Source: Actinoallomurus sp963823735
Lineage (GTDB): Bacteria; Actinomycetota; Actinomycetes; Streptosporangiales; Streptosporangiaceae
Assembly: GCA_963823735.1 (NCBI GenBank)
Contig: CAWGMO010000002.1
Span: 2,232,001-2,296,000 of the forward strand
Direction of reading: 5' to 3'
DNA: 64,000 nt
The position numbers and the translations under genes are program-made. Numbering within the stretch: position 1 is the stretch's first letter; the number at the start of each line of letters is the position of its first letter. The notes beneath the pieces were generated by a model, which worked only from the letters and a program-made list of their open reading frames with translations, did not search any database and was not told the origin of the DNA. Positions 55,226 through 63,444 of this stretch are shown here, one piece after another.

Positions 55226-56947
55226 TCACCGGGCGACCTCAAGGTTGTATGTGGCCTGGTAGAGCTGGACCGGGGTGGTCTCGTCGGGGACACCTGCCCC
55301 GTCGAGGGCCTGGCCGAAGCGGATGGCCTCCTCGTCGAAGAGCATGCCGATTCGGCCCCGCAGGTCAGCCCGGGCCTTCGCACTCATGCTACGCAACGAC
55401 TCGGCCCCGAACAGCGCCTTCAGCAACCGCTGGGGTACGGCGCTGGTGCCTTCCTCCACCGCGATCTCTGACGTGCCGAAACCGAACAATCCCACCATGA
55501 GCACCAGCGACAGCGCCTCGTCGTCGTAGGAGACGAACTTGGCGACCGAGCGCTTGGTGACGCCCTCGGTGCGGATGAGTTCGGTGATGTGGTCCTGCCA
55601 GGCGCTGACCGCGCGGGTGGCGCGGCGGGAGAGTTCGGCGGAGGCTCGGCCCAGGATCTCGCCTCGGCCGGCCAGGAGGTCGGCGCCGGCGGTGCGGCTC
55701 TGCCAGCGGTTCACGACGTCTTCCGCCGCGCGTTCGGCGGCGGCGACGACCAGTGACTCAAGGCCGCCGCGTAGGGCGATCTTGAGGGTGCGCATGCGGG
55801 CCGGGGTGCGGCGGCGGCGACCGCCTCGGTGGCCGGACTGGGCGCCTCTCACGTGCAGGGCGCGTACGAGGTCGCCGGTGCCGGCGAAGTCCTGCCACCG
55901 GGCGAGGACCTCGCCGCGGAGGAGGGAGCCGTTGCGGGTGGCCTCGTCGAGTTCGGCGAGCCCGGTGGCGTACGCGGCCTCGACCTCCTCGCGGAGCACG
56001 GTGCGCAGGGCGACCTGCTCCTCGACCCGCTTGGCCAGCTCCGGCACGCGGGTACGGAAGGTGTCGAGCACGCTACCCAGCGTAGAACGGATGACCGCCG
56101 CGCGCTGGTCCTCGTCCTCGGTGATGCCGGTGAGCCAGCCGTGGACCTCGTCGGACATGCGCTTGGGCAGCATGCCGCCGGAGACCTTGGTCTCGCCGAT
56201 GGTGAACTGGGCGGCCTGTTCGAGGCCGTTGTCCTTCAGCATCTCGGCGAAGTGGGTGACGACCTCCTCGCCGCCCTCGGGTACGCGGGACAGCACGATG
56301 CCGAGGGTCGCGCCGTGGTCGCGGGCGCGGTTCAGCAGGCGCCAGACCTGGGCGTCGGCGTAGCGGGCCGCCGTGGTGACGCACATCCAGATGTCGGCGG
56401 CGGCCAGGAAGGCGGCGGCGAAGTCGTGGTGCTCCTCGAAGACCGAGTCGACGTCGGGGCTGTCGAGCAGGGCGAGGCCCTTCGGCAGCACGTCGCTCTT
56501 CATGATCACGAGTTGGTCGCCGACGACGGCGTCCGGGGCGGGGCCGAGGACGCGGCCGAAGCCGGGCAGGACGTAGCGGGAGTCGAGCCACCAGTCGGCG
56601 TCGTCCGGGTGGCAGACCAGGATCGGGCTGCTCGTGGTGGGGCGCAGGACGCCGGTGGCGCTGACGCGCTCGCCGACGATGGTGTTGACGAGGGTGGACT
56701 TGCCCGCGCCGGTCGAGCCGCTCAGCACGACGAGCAGCGGTGAGTCGGTGCGGCGGACCCTGGGCATGACGTAGTCGTCCAGCTGGGCCAGGAGGTCCGC
56801 CTGGACGACGCGTGCCTCGTCGACGCCGGGGGCGTCGAGGACGAACTTGAAGGAGGCGATCTGGTCGCGCATGTCGACCAGGACCTCGTCGAGTGGGAGG
56901 GAAACCGCCGTACGCTTGGCGGCGCCCTGATCAGCCGGGGGTGTCAC
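55226..56947 (-). CDS. dynamin-like GTPase (DynA-like)
   Basis: 573 residues from GTG 56947. P-loop VVLSGSTGAGKSTLVNTIVG (77–84); threonine-bearing G2 region GVLRPTTSSPILVCHP; G3 ALLDSPDVDSV; helical stalk with RVPELAKRVEEQVALRTVLREE; no strong transmembrane segment. The GTG overlaps the cobA stop by 4 bp (GTGA), so the gene is translationally coupled to the cobalamin operon. Partner of the membrane-anchored GTPase downstream. Confidence 0.85.
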   Translation of the reverse strand: MTPPADQGAAKRTAVSLPLDEVLVDMRDQIASFKFVLDAPGVDEARVVQADLLAQLDDYVMPRVRRTDSPLLVVLSGSTGAGKSTLVNTIVGERVSATGVLRPTTSSPILVCHPDDADWWLDSRYVLPGFGRVLGPAPDAVVGDQLVIMKSDVLPKGLALLDSPDVDSVFEEHHDFAAAFLAAADIWMCVTTAARYADAQVWRLLNRARDHGATLGIVLSRVPEGGEEVVTHFAEMLKDNGLEQAAQFTIGETKVSGGMLPKRMSDEVHGWLTGITEDEDQRAAVIRSTLGSVLDTFRTRVPELAKRVEEQVALRTVLREEVEAAYATGLAELDEATRNGSLLRGEVLARWQDFAGTGDLVRALHVRGAQSGHRGGRRRRTPARMRTLKIALRGGLESLVVAAAERAAEDVVNRWQSRTAGADLLAGRGEILGRASAELSRRATRAVSAWQDHITELIRTEGVTKRSVAKFVSYDDEALSLVLMVGLFGFGTSEIAVEEGTSAVPQRLLKALFGAESLRSMSAKARADLRGRIGMLFDEEAIRFGQALDGAGVPDETTPVQLYQATYNLEVAR

Positions 56948-58212
56948 GGAGTCCGCCCCAAATCCGCTCTCAGCATGTCGATCTCTCGTGCCACCTGGAC
57001 CACCTCGCCGGCGACGATGATCGCCGGTGGGCGGACCGCGCTGGCCGTCATCTCATCCGCCACCGTCGCGAGCGTGGCCGTGAGGGCCCGCTGGCTTTGC
57101 AGCGTACCGTCCTCGATCACCGCGACAGGAGTGTCTGGCGACCGACCATAGCGCATGAGGGTGTCGGCGATCACACGCATCCGCTCGACGGCCATGAGCA
57201 GGATGAGGGTGCCGCGCGTGCGCCCGAGTGCCTCCCAGTCGACGGTCGAGGAAGGGTGACCCGGCGGGACGTGCGCCGACACGACGTGGAAGTCCTGGGC
57301 GACCGATCGGTGGGTCACGGGGACCCCGATTCCGGAGGGGACCGCGATGGCGGAAGTGATGCCCGGAACCACTGTGACGGGAATCCCCTCACGTGCGCAG
57401 TGGAGCACCTCTTCGGCGCCGCGGCCGAAGACGAAGGGGTCGCCGCCCTTGAGGCGTACGACGAAGCGGCCCGCCTTGGCGTGGTCGACGAGCGCGGCGT
57501 TGATGTGCTCCTGCGTGACCGAGCGGCCGTACGGGATCTTCGCGGCGTCGATGATCTCGACGTCGGAGGGCAGCTCGTCGAGCAGCTCGCGCGGCGCGAG
57601 CCGGTCGGTGATCACGACGTCGGCCTGGGCGAGGAGCTGGCGGCCGCGCACGGTGATCAGGCCGGGGTCGCCGGGGCCGCCGCCGACGAGTGCGACGCCC
57701 ACGGGCTTGTGACGTGAGTGACGTGCGTTGAGGGTGCCGTCGCGCAGGCCGTCGACGACGGCGTCGCGGATGCCCGCGGCGCGCCGTGGGTCACCGCCGG
57801 CGAGCACGCCGACGGCCGTCTCGCCGACCCGGCCGCTCGCCGGGGTCCAGGCGGCCGACTCGTGCGCGTCGTCGGCGCGTACGCACCAGACCCGCAGGCT
57901 CTCGGCCTCCGCGGCGACGGCGGCGTTGACCCCGCCGTCGTCGGTGCAGGCCTGGACGAGCCAGGAGCCCTCGCAGTCGCCCGTACGGTAGGCGCGGCGC
58001 TCCCAGGTCAGCTCTCCGCGCGTCGCCAGGTCCTCCAGGACGGGCGTCACCTCGGGCGCGACGAGCAGCACGTCGGCGCCCGCCGCGAGCAGGGCCGGGA
58101 CGCGCCGCTGGGCGACGCGCCCGCCGCCGATCACGGCGGCTCGGCGGCCGTCGAGCCGCAGGCCGAGAAGGTACGGGGGCACCTGGGCCCTCTCCTGGTC
58201 AGGGGTGGACAT
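56944..58212 (-). CDS. cobA: uroporphyrinogen-III C-methyltransferase with siroheme synthase N-terminal domain
   Basis: 422 residues from ATG 58212 (MSTPDQERA); a second ATG lies one codon earlier. N-terminal CysG-B-like domain (VIGGGRVAQRRVPALLAAGADVLLVAPEVTP), which in siroheme synthases does precorrin-2 dehydrogenation, and C-terminal SUMT domain (VALVGGGPGDPGLITVRG; VVRLKGGDPFVFGRGAEEVL; VVPGITSAIAVPSGIGVPVTHR). Makes precorrin-2 from uroporphyrinogen III for cobalamin and siroheme. Last cob gene of the operon; its end overlaps the dynamin gene. Confidence 0.93.
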   Translation of the reverse strand: MSTPDQERAQVPPYLLGLRLDGRRAAVIGGGRVAQRRVPALLAAGADVLLVAPEVTPVLEDLATRGELTWERRAYRTGDCEGSWLVQACTDDGGVNAAVAAEAESLRVWCVRADDAHESAAWTPASGRVGETAVGVLAGGDPRRAAGIRDAVVDGLRDGTLNARHSRHKPVGVALVGGGPGDPGLITVRGRQLLAQADVVITDRLAPRELLDELPSDVEIIDAAKIPYGRSVTQEHINAALVDHAKAGRFVVRLKGGDPFVFGRGAEEVLHCAREGIPVTVVPGITSAIAVPSGIGVPVTHRSVAQDFHVVSAHVPPGHPSSTVDWEALGRTRGTLILLMAVERMRVIADTLMRYGRSPDTPVAVIEDGTLQSQRALTATLATVADEMTASAVRPPAIIVAGEVVQVAREIDMLRADLGRTP

Positions 58213-58243
58213 CATGTTCGGACCCCAAGGTACTCGGCGCCTG

Positions 58244-60328
58244 TCAAGCCTTGTCCGCGACACCGGCGGAGTCGAACGTCGCGACGTCGTGCAGGACGCG
58301 TACGGCGCTGCGTACGAGAGGAAGGGCGAGCACGGCGCCGGTGCCCTCCCCGAGCCGCAGGTCGAGATCGACGAGCGGCCGCAGGTCGAGGTGGCGGAGC
58401 GCGGCGGCGTGGCCGGGCTCGGCGGATCGGTGCCCGGCGACGCAGAAGTCGCGTACGGCGGGTGCCAGCGCGGCGGCGGCGAGCGCGGCGGAGCCCGCGA
58501 TCACCCCGTCCAGGACGACGGGGACCCGCGCGGCGGCTCCGCCGAGGATGAACCCGGCGATCGCGGCGTGCTCGAAGCCGCCGACCTGGGCCAGGGTCGC
58601 GAGCGGGTCCGAGGCGCGTTCGCGGGCGAGCGCGGTGCGCACGACCTCGATCTTTCGGGCGTGGGTGGCGTCGTCGATGCCGGTGCCGTGGCCGGTGACC
58701 TCCTCGGGCGTACGGCCCGTGAAGGCGGCGACGAGGGCGGCGGAGGCGGTCGTGTTGGCGATGCCCATGTCGCCGGTGACGAGGCAGCGGTTGCCGGCGG
58801 CGACCAGGTCGCGTGCGATCCGGATGCCGGTCTCGACGGCCTGCCGTGCCTGCGGGACGGTCATCGCCGGGCCCTGGGTCATGTCGGCGGTGCCGGCCGC
58901 GACCTTGCTCTGGATCAGGCCGGGCGCCGCCGGGAGGTCCGTTTTGACGCCGACGTCGACGACGGTGACGTCCGCGCCGCACTCGCGGGCGAAGGCGTTC
59001 ACGACGGCGCCGCCCGCCAGGAAGTTCAGCACCATCTGGGCGGTCACCTCCTGCGGCCAGGGCGTGACGCCCTGGGCGTGCACGCCGTGGTCGGCGGCGA
59101 AGACCGCGACGGCGGCCGGCTCGGGCATGGGCGGCGGGCAGGCTCCCGCGATCCCGGCGAGGCGGACGGAGAGGTCCTCCAGCACGCCCAGCGAGCCGCG
59201 CGGCTTGGTCAGGCGGTCGTGGAGCTCGCGCGCGGCGGTCATGGCCGCCTCGTCCAGCGGTCCGATCGCGGCGATGGTCTCGGTGATCGTGTTCATGGGA
59301 CTCCCTGTCGAGGGCCGGAGGATCGAGCGGAGCTCTTCGGTGAAGGCGCGGTCGGTCGCCTCGTCGCGTACGGCCACGCGCAGCCAGTCGGGGCCGAGCC
59401 CGGGGAAGGTGTCGCCGCGGCGTACGGCATAGCCGCGCTCGCGCAGCGTCTCGCGTACGCGCGCGGCGCCCGGCAGGTTCAGGCACAGGAACGACGCCTT
59501 CGCCCCGGGCACCACGCGTACGCCCAGATCGGTCAGGGCACGGGAGAGCCGCTCGCGTTCGCCGGTGAGGCTCCGTGCCCAGGCGTCGGCCTCGGCGAGC
59601 GCGGCGGGGCTCACGCACGCCTCGGTGGCGGCGAGCGCGGGCGCCGACACCGACCAGAGCGGCTGTGCCTCGGCGAGCCTCGCGACCATCTCCGGCGCGG
59701 CGAGGACGTATCCGGCGCGCAGCCCGGCCAGGCCCCACATCTTGGTGAGGCTGCGGATCACGATCAGCCCGTCGACGTGGCCTGATCCGGCCAGGCTCTC
59801 GTGCTCGCCGGGCACGCAGTCCATGAACGCCTCGTCGACCACGATCACGCGGCCGGGCCTGGCGAGGCGTGTGATCGCCTCCGCGGGGTGCAGCACGGAG
59901 GTCGGGTTGGTCGGGTTCCCGATCATCACCAGGTCGGCGTCGTCCGGGACGTCGCCGAGGCGGAACCCGCCGTCGAGGATCAGGCGGCTCACGTGGTGCC
60001 CGGCGGCGGTCAGGGCCGCCTCGGGCTCGGTGAACTGGGGGTGCACGACGAGGGCGCGCTCCGGCGCGAGCGCACGCGCGAGCAGGACGAACGCCTCGGC
60101 CGCGCCGGCCGTGAGGAGGACCTCCGCGGGCGTACGGCCGTGCCGCCGCGCCACCGCGGCACGCGCGCGGTCCGCCCTGGGGTACGCGGCGAGGTCCGCG
60201 ACGCTGTCGCGGAGGACGCGGGCCAGCCAGGCGGGCGGCGTCCCGGGCCGTACGTTGACGGCGAGGTCGACGAGCCCCGGCCCCACCTCGGCGTCACCGT
60301 GGTGGCGCAGGTCAATGCGCGTGGACAT
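58244..60328 (-). CDS. CobC–CobT fusion: threonine-phosphate decarboxylase-like + nicotinate-nucleotide:DMB phosphoribosyltransferase
   Basis: 694 residues in one frame. Residues 1–344 are a PLP enzyme of the Rv2231c/CobC type (VLLTAGAAEAFVLLARALAP, IGNPTNPTSVLHP, VVDEAFMDC, PLP Lys in IRSLTKMWGLAGLRAGY), which supplies the aminopropanol linker. Residues 345–694 are CobT (KPRGSLGVLEDLSVRL, AVFAADHGVHAQGVTPWPQEV, VTGDMGIANTT, catalytic Glu in LGEGTGAVLAL), which activates dimethylbenzimidazole. The junction at 59296 has an ATG with GGGAG upstream, so CobT may also be made alone. Overlaps cbiX by 17 bp. Confidence 0.88.
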   Translation of the reverse strand: MSTRIDLRHHGDAEVGPGLVDLAVNVRPGTPPAWLARVLRDSVADLAAYPRADRARAAVARRHGRTPAEVLLTAGAAEAFVLLARALAPERALVVHPQFTEPEAALTAAGHHVSRLILDGGFRLGDVPDDADLVMIGNPTNPTSVLHPAEAITRLARPGRVIVVDEAFMDCVPGEHESLAGSGHVDGLIVIRSLTKMWGLAGLRAGYVLAAPEMVARLAEAQPLWSVSAPALAATEACVSPAALAEADAWARSLTGERERLSRALTDLGVRVVPGAKASFLCLNLPGAARVRETLRERGYAVRRGDTFPGLGPDWLRVAVRDEATDRAFTEELRSILRPSTGSPMNTITETIAAIGPLDEAAMTAARELHDRLTKPRGSLGVLEDLSVRLAGIAGACPPPMPEPAAVAVFAADHGVHAQGVTPWPQEVTAQMVLNFLAGGAVVNAFARECGADVTVVDVGVKTDLPAAPGLIQSKVAAGTADMTQGPAMTVPQARQAVETGIRIARDLVAAGNRCLVTGDMGIANTTASAALVAAFTGRTPEEVTGHGTGIDDATHARKIEVVRTALARERASDPLATLAQVGGFEHAAIAGFILGGAAARVPVVLDGVIAGSAALAAAALAPAVRDFCVAGHRSAEPGHAAALRHLDLRPLVDLDLRLGEGTGAVLALPLVRSAVRVLHDVATFDSAGVADKA

Positions 60329-61163
60329 GGGAGGGGTCGTCCGGGTGGTGGTGCGGTCGCTGGGGGGCGCCGACGCGGCTCTCGAAGCCGGGCATCGCGG
60401 CGCGGTAGACGCAGGTGTCGCAGTTCATCCGGAGGTCGCCTCTCAGGGCCTCCTCGTAGCGTTCGGCGACCAGGGCGGCCAGGCCGTCGCAGTCGCCGAT
60501 CACGCCGGCGCAGCGGACCTCGGCGCCGTCGTAGGCCGACGCCTCCTCCACCACCCGGTCCGGCAGGACGCCGGCGAACAGGAAGTACGGGAGGACGACG
60601 ATCCTCTTCGCCCCGAGCCGCCGGCAGCGTTCCAGGCCCTCGGGGACGCCGGGGCGCGCGAGGGAGACGAAGGCGGGTTCGACCATGGCCAGGCCGCGGC
60701 CCTCCCAGAGCAGGCGGGCGACCTTGTGGATCTCGGCGTTGGCGTCCGGGTCGGTGGAGCCGCGGCCGACGAGGAGGACGGCGGTGTCCGCGCGTTCGGC
60801 GGGGGAAAGGACCTCGCCGAGGCGTTCGTCGAGCAGCCGCAGCAGGGCCGGGTGGGGGCCGAGCGGGCGGCCGTACGCGTAGGAGAAGCCCGGGTGGCGT
60901 TCGCGTTCGCGGGCGAGGGCGGCGGGGATGTCGCCCTTGGCGTGCCCGGCGGCGACCAGCACCAGCGGGACCGCGGCGACGCGGCGGTGGCCGGCGCCGT
61001 ACAGGCCGGCGACGGCGTCCGTGAGGGGCGGTGGCGACAGCTCGATGAAGCCGCCGGCGACGTCGGCGGGCACGCGGGCGCGCATCCGCTCCACGAACCG
61101 GCCGAACTCCGCGGCTCCGGTCTCGTCGCGGGTTCCGTGCCCGACCAGCAGCAGGGCGGTCAT
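60312..61163 (-). CDS. cbiX: sirohydrochlorin (cobalto)chelatase CbiX with Cys/His tail
   Basis: 283 residues. Two CbiX/CbiK-like halves: ALLLVGHGTRDETGAAEF with the active-site His, PLVLVAAGHAKGDIPAAL with the second, then VLLVGRGSTDPDANAEIHKVAR and RIVVLPYFLFAGVLPDRV. The C-terminus adds a MNCDTCVYR motif and ends HHHPDDPSHVHAH, a histidine-rich tail that could store or deliver metal. Inserts Co2+ into precorrin-2-type ring. Start overlaps the cobH stop by 4 bp. Confidence 0.92.
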   Translation of the reverse strand: MTALLLVGHGTRDETGAAEFGRFVERMRARVPADVAGGFIELSPPPLTDAVAGLYGAGHRRVAAVPLVLVAAGHAKGDIPAALARERERHPGFSYAYGRPLGPHPALLRLLDERLGEVLSPAERADTAVLLVGRGSTDPDANAEIHKVARLLWEGRGLAMVEPAFVSLARPGVPEGLERCRRLGAKRIVVLPYFLFAGVLPDRVVEEASAYDGAEVRCAGVIGDCDGLAALVAERYEEALRGDLRMNCDTCVYRAAMPGFESRVGAPQRPHHHPDDPSHVHAH

Positions 61164-61753
61164 CGATCCTCCTGGTAGAGCAGGGCGTTCAGGGCGGCCG
61201 AGGCGACGGCGGAGCCGCCCTTCTCGGAGATGTTGCTGACGGCGGGGAGGCCGCTCTCGCGCAGGGCGGCCTTGGACTCCACGGCGCCGACGAAGCCGAC
61301 CGGCAGGCCGACGACGAGGGCCGGATCGGTGCCCAGGGCGATGATCTCTTCCAGTGCCGTCGGGGCGCAGCCGACGACCCACACCGCGCCGGGGCCCGCC
61401 TCGGCGTACGACACGCGTACGGCCGCGGCGGAGCGGGTGAGGCCGTTCTCCCGGGCCACGCGGGCGCTCTCGGGGCTGGAGATCGAGCAGACGGTGTCCC
61501 TCGTCGTGATCCCGGCGGCGACCATCGCCACGTCCGTGACGATCGGGGCGCCCGCCCGCAGCGCCGCCAGGCCGCGTTCGAGGCTCGCCTCGTCGGTGAC
61601 CAGGTCGGTGGCGTACTCCAGGTCGGCGCTGGCGTGGATGACGCGTTCGGTCACCGCGCGCGCCAGGGGGCTCAGCGGCGACAGGTCGACTCTTCCGCGC
61701 AAGATCGCGAAGGAGCGTTCCTCGATGGGATGGACGACGCGATTCAGGCCCAC
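61160..61753 (-). CDS. cobH: precorrin-8X methylmutase
   Basis: 197 residues from GTG 61753 (VGLNRVVHPIEERSFAILRG). Conserved ASADLEYATDLVTDE with the family His upstream (ERVIHAS, the catalytic proton donor), DVAMVAAGITTRD, and GLPVGFVGAVESKAAL. Moves the C11 methyl to C12, producing hydrogenobyrinate or its cobalt form. The start overlaps the end of the preceding cbiG–cobJ by 10 bp; the end overlaps cbiX by 4 bp. Confidence 0.93.
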   Translation of the reverse strand: MGLNRVVHPIEERSFAILRGRVDLSPLSPLARAVTERVIHASADLEYATDLVTDEASLERGLAALRAGAPIVTDVAMVAAGITTRDTVCSISSPESARVARENGLTRSAAAVRVSYAEAGPGAVWVVGCAPTALEEIIALGTDPALVVGLPVGFVGAVESKAALRESGLPAVSNISEKGGSAVASAALNALLYQEDR

Positions 61754-63444
61754 TGATACCCCCTGGGGGTGACAAATCGCCCCGCCAGCGTACGGCTGCG
61801 GCTGGAACCCACGACGACCACGGTGAACATGTCGACCTCGGCCGGGTCGAACGCGGCCAGCGTCGTCAGCGTCACGGTCTCGTCGGGGCGGGTGGCGTTT
61901 CGGACGTACCCGACCGGAGTGTCCGGCGGGCGGTGTTCGGCGAGGAGGCCCATGGCCTTGGGGAGCTGCCAGCCGCGCGCGCGGCTGCGCGGGTTGTAGA
62001 AGCAGACGGTGAAGTCGCCGGAGGCCGCCGCCTCCACGCGGCGTTCGATGACCTCCCAGGGCGTGTGCAGGTCCGACAGGGAGATGTACGCGTGGTCGTG
62101 GCCGAGCGGCGCGCCCAGGAGGTTCGAGGCGGCGACGGCGGCCGTGATCCCGGGGACACCGTCGACGTCGACGTCGCGGCCCGCGAACTCCAGCGCCGGG
62201 CTCGCCATGGCGTACACGCCCGCGTCTCCGGAGCCGATCAGCGCGACGGCGTTCCCGCGCGTGGCCTCCTCGACGGCGGTGCGGGCGCGTTCCTCCTCCT
62301 GGCCCAGACCGGACTCGATCACGCGCGTGCCGGGGCGGATCAGGTCGCGTACCTGGTCGACGTACTGGTCCAGGCCGACGACGACCGACGCGCGGCGCAG
62401 GGACTCGACGGCACGGCCGGTCATCAGGTCGCGCGCGCCCGGCCCCAAGCCGATGATCGACAGCCGGCCGCGCGGGGTGAGCCGCGCCACGGCGGCGGTG
62501 GCGTTCGCCGACTTGATCTTCTCGACGACGAGCTCGGCGCGGCGGCCGTGCTCGCCGGCCGACCGCAGGGCGGCGGCCTCGGCGACGCTCGGCGTGCCGA
62601 CCTCGGCGCGTACGACCTCCGAGGGGTTCGGGACGTCGATCGCGGCGAGCGCCTCGGCGGAGTAGGTCACGAGGTCCCAGCCGCGCGCGGCGGCGAGCCG
62701 CAGGATGCCGGGCTCCCCCGCCTTGAGGTCGGCGGTCGCGAGGCAGCGTACCGACGCGGCGGCCAGCCCGGCCGACGCGAGCGCCTCGTCCACGAGCGCG
62801 CCGACCTCCTCGGCCGCGACGCCACGCGCCGAGCCGACACCGACGACGAGCGATCGCGGCCGGTAGACGAGCGCCTCCGGGTCCGGCTCGGCGCGGTCCG
62901 TGACGAGGATCCGGTGCGCGCCCGCGCCCGCCGAGACGTTCGGCGGCAGGGGCGGCAGCGGCCAGCCGTCGGCGCCTTCGAGGCTCACCGCCTCGCCGGA
63001 CAGCATCGCGGCGCCGACGCGGGCGAGCAGCTCCGGGTTGTGCACGCTGAAGCCCAGGTCGGCACCGTAGGAGTCGAGCGGTGTGACGTCGCCGCCGTCG
63101 CTGGCGGTCGTGACCACCGGCGCGCAGCCGAGGACGCCCGCGAGCCGCTGCGCGAGGTCGTTCGCGCCGTGGTGGCCGCCGAGCACGGCGACCGCGAACG
63201 CCAGCGACTCGTCCACGCACACGACGGCCGGGTCGGTGGTCTTGTCGCCGAGCAACGGCGCGAGGACGCGCACGGTCGCGCCGACCGCCAGGAAGGCGAC
63301 CACGGCGTCGCAGGTACGCCACGCCTCGCGCAGCGCGCCGGCCACGGGGGCCTCGAAGAGCCGCACGTCGCCGGGCCACGCGGCCTTCAGCGACGCCGCG
63401 GCGGTACGCCCGCTCGCGGTGGCCGCCACCACACCGATGTTCAT
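61744..63444 (-). CDS. CbiG–CobJ fusion: cobalt-precorrin-5A hydrolase + precorrin-3B C17-methyltransferase
   Basis: 566 residues from ATG 63444. N-terminal CbiG (about 1–320): VAFLAVGATVRVLAPLLGDKTTDPAVVCVDES and VLGGHHGANDLAQRLAGVLG, then the C-terminal CbiG domain (VVGVGSARGVAAEEVGALVDEAL). C-terminal CobJ (about 325–566): IIGLGPGARDLMTGRAVESL, VALIGSGDAGVYAMASPALEF, VPGITAAVAASNLLGAPLGHD. The fusion joins two successive steps of ring contraction. CbiG is typical of the cobalt-early route. ATGA overlap with cobL. Confidence 0.93.
   Translation of the reverse strand: MNIGVVAATASGRTAAASLKAAWPGDVRLFEAPVAGALREAWRTCDAVVAFLAVGATVRVLAPLLGDKTTDPAVVCVDESLAFAVAVLGGHHGANDLAQRLAGVLGCAPVVTTASDGGDVTPLDSYGADLGFSVHNPELLARVGAAMLSGEAVSLEGADGWPLPPLPPNVSAGAGAHRILVTDRAEPDPEALVYRPRSLVVGVGSARGVAAEEVGALVDEALASAGLAAASVRCLATADLKAGEPGILRLAAARGWDLVTYSAEALAAIDVPNPSEVVRAEVGTPSVAEAAALRSAGEHGRRAELVVEKIKSANATAAVARLTPRGRLSIIGLGPGARDLMTGRAVESLRRASVVVGLDQYVDQVRDLIRPGTRVIESGLGQEEERARTAVEEATRGNAVALIGSGDAGVYAMASPALEFAGRDVDVDGVPGITAAVAASNLLGAPLGHDHAYISLSDLHTPWEVIERRVEAAASGDFTVCFYNPRSRARGWQLPKAMGLLAEHRPPDTPVGYVRNATRPDETVTLTTLAAFDPAEVDMFTVVVVGSSRSRTLAGRFVTPRGYQWA

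Noticed and set aside
56893..60315. Long plus-strand frames across the cob genes
   Set aside because: All are complementary-strand shadows; overlapping starts and stops and clear enzyme motifs lie on the minus strand.
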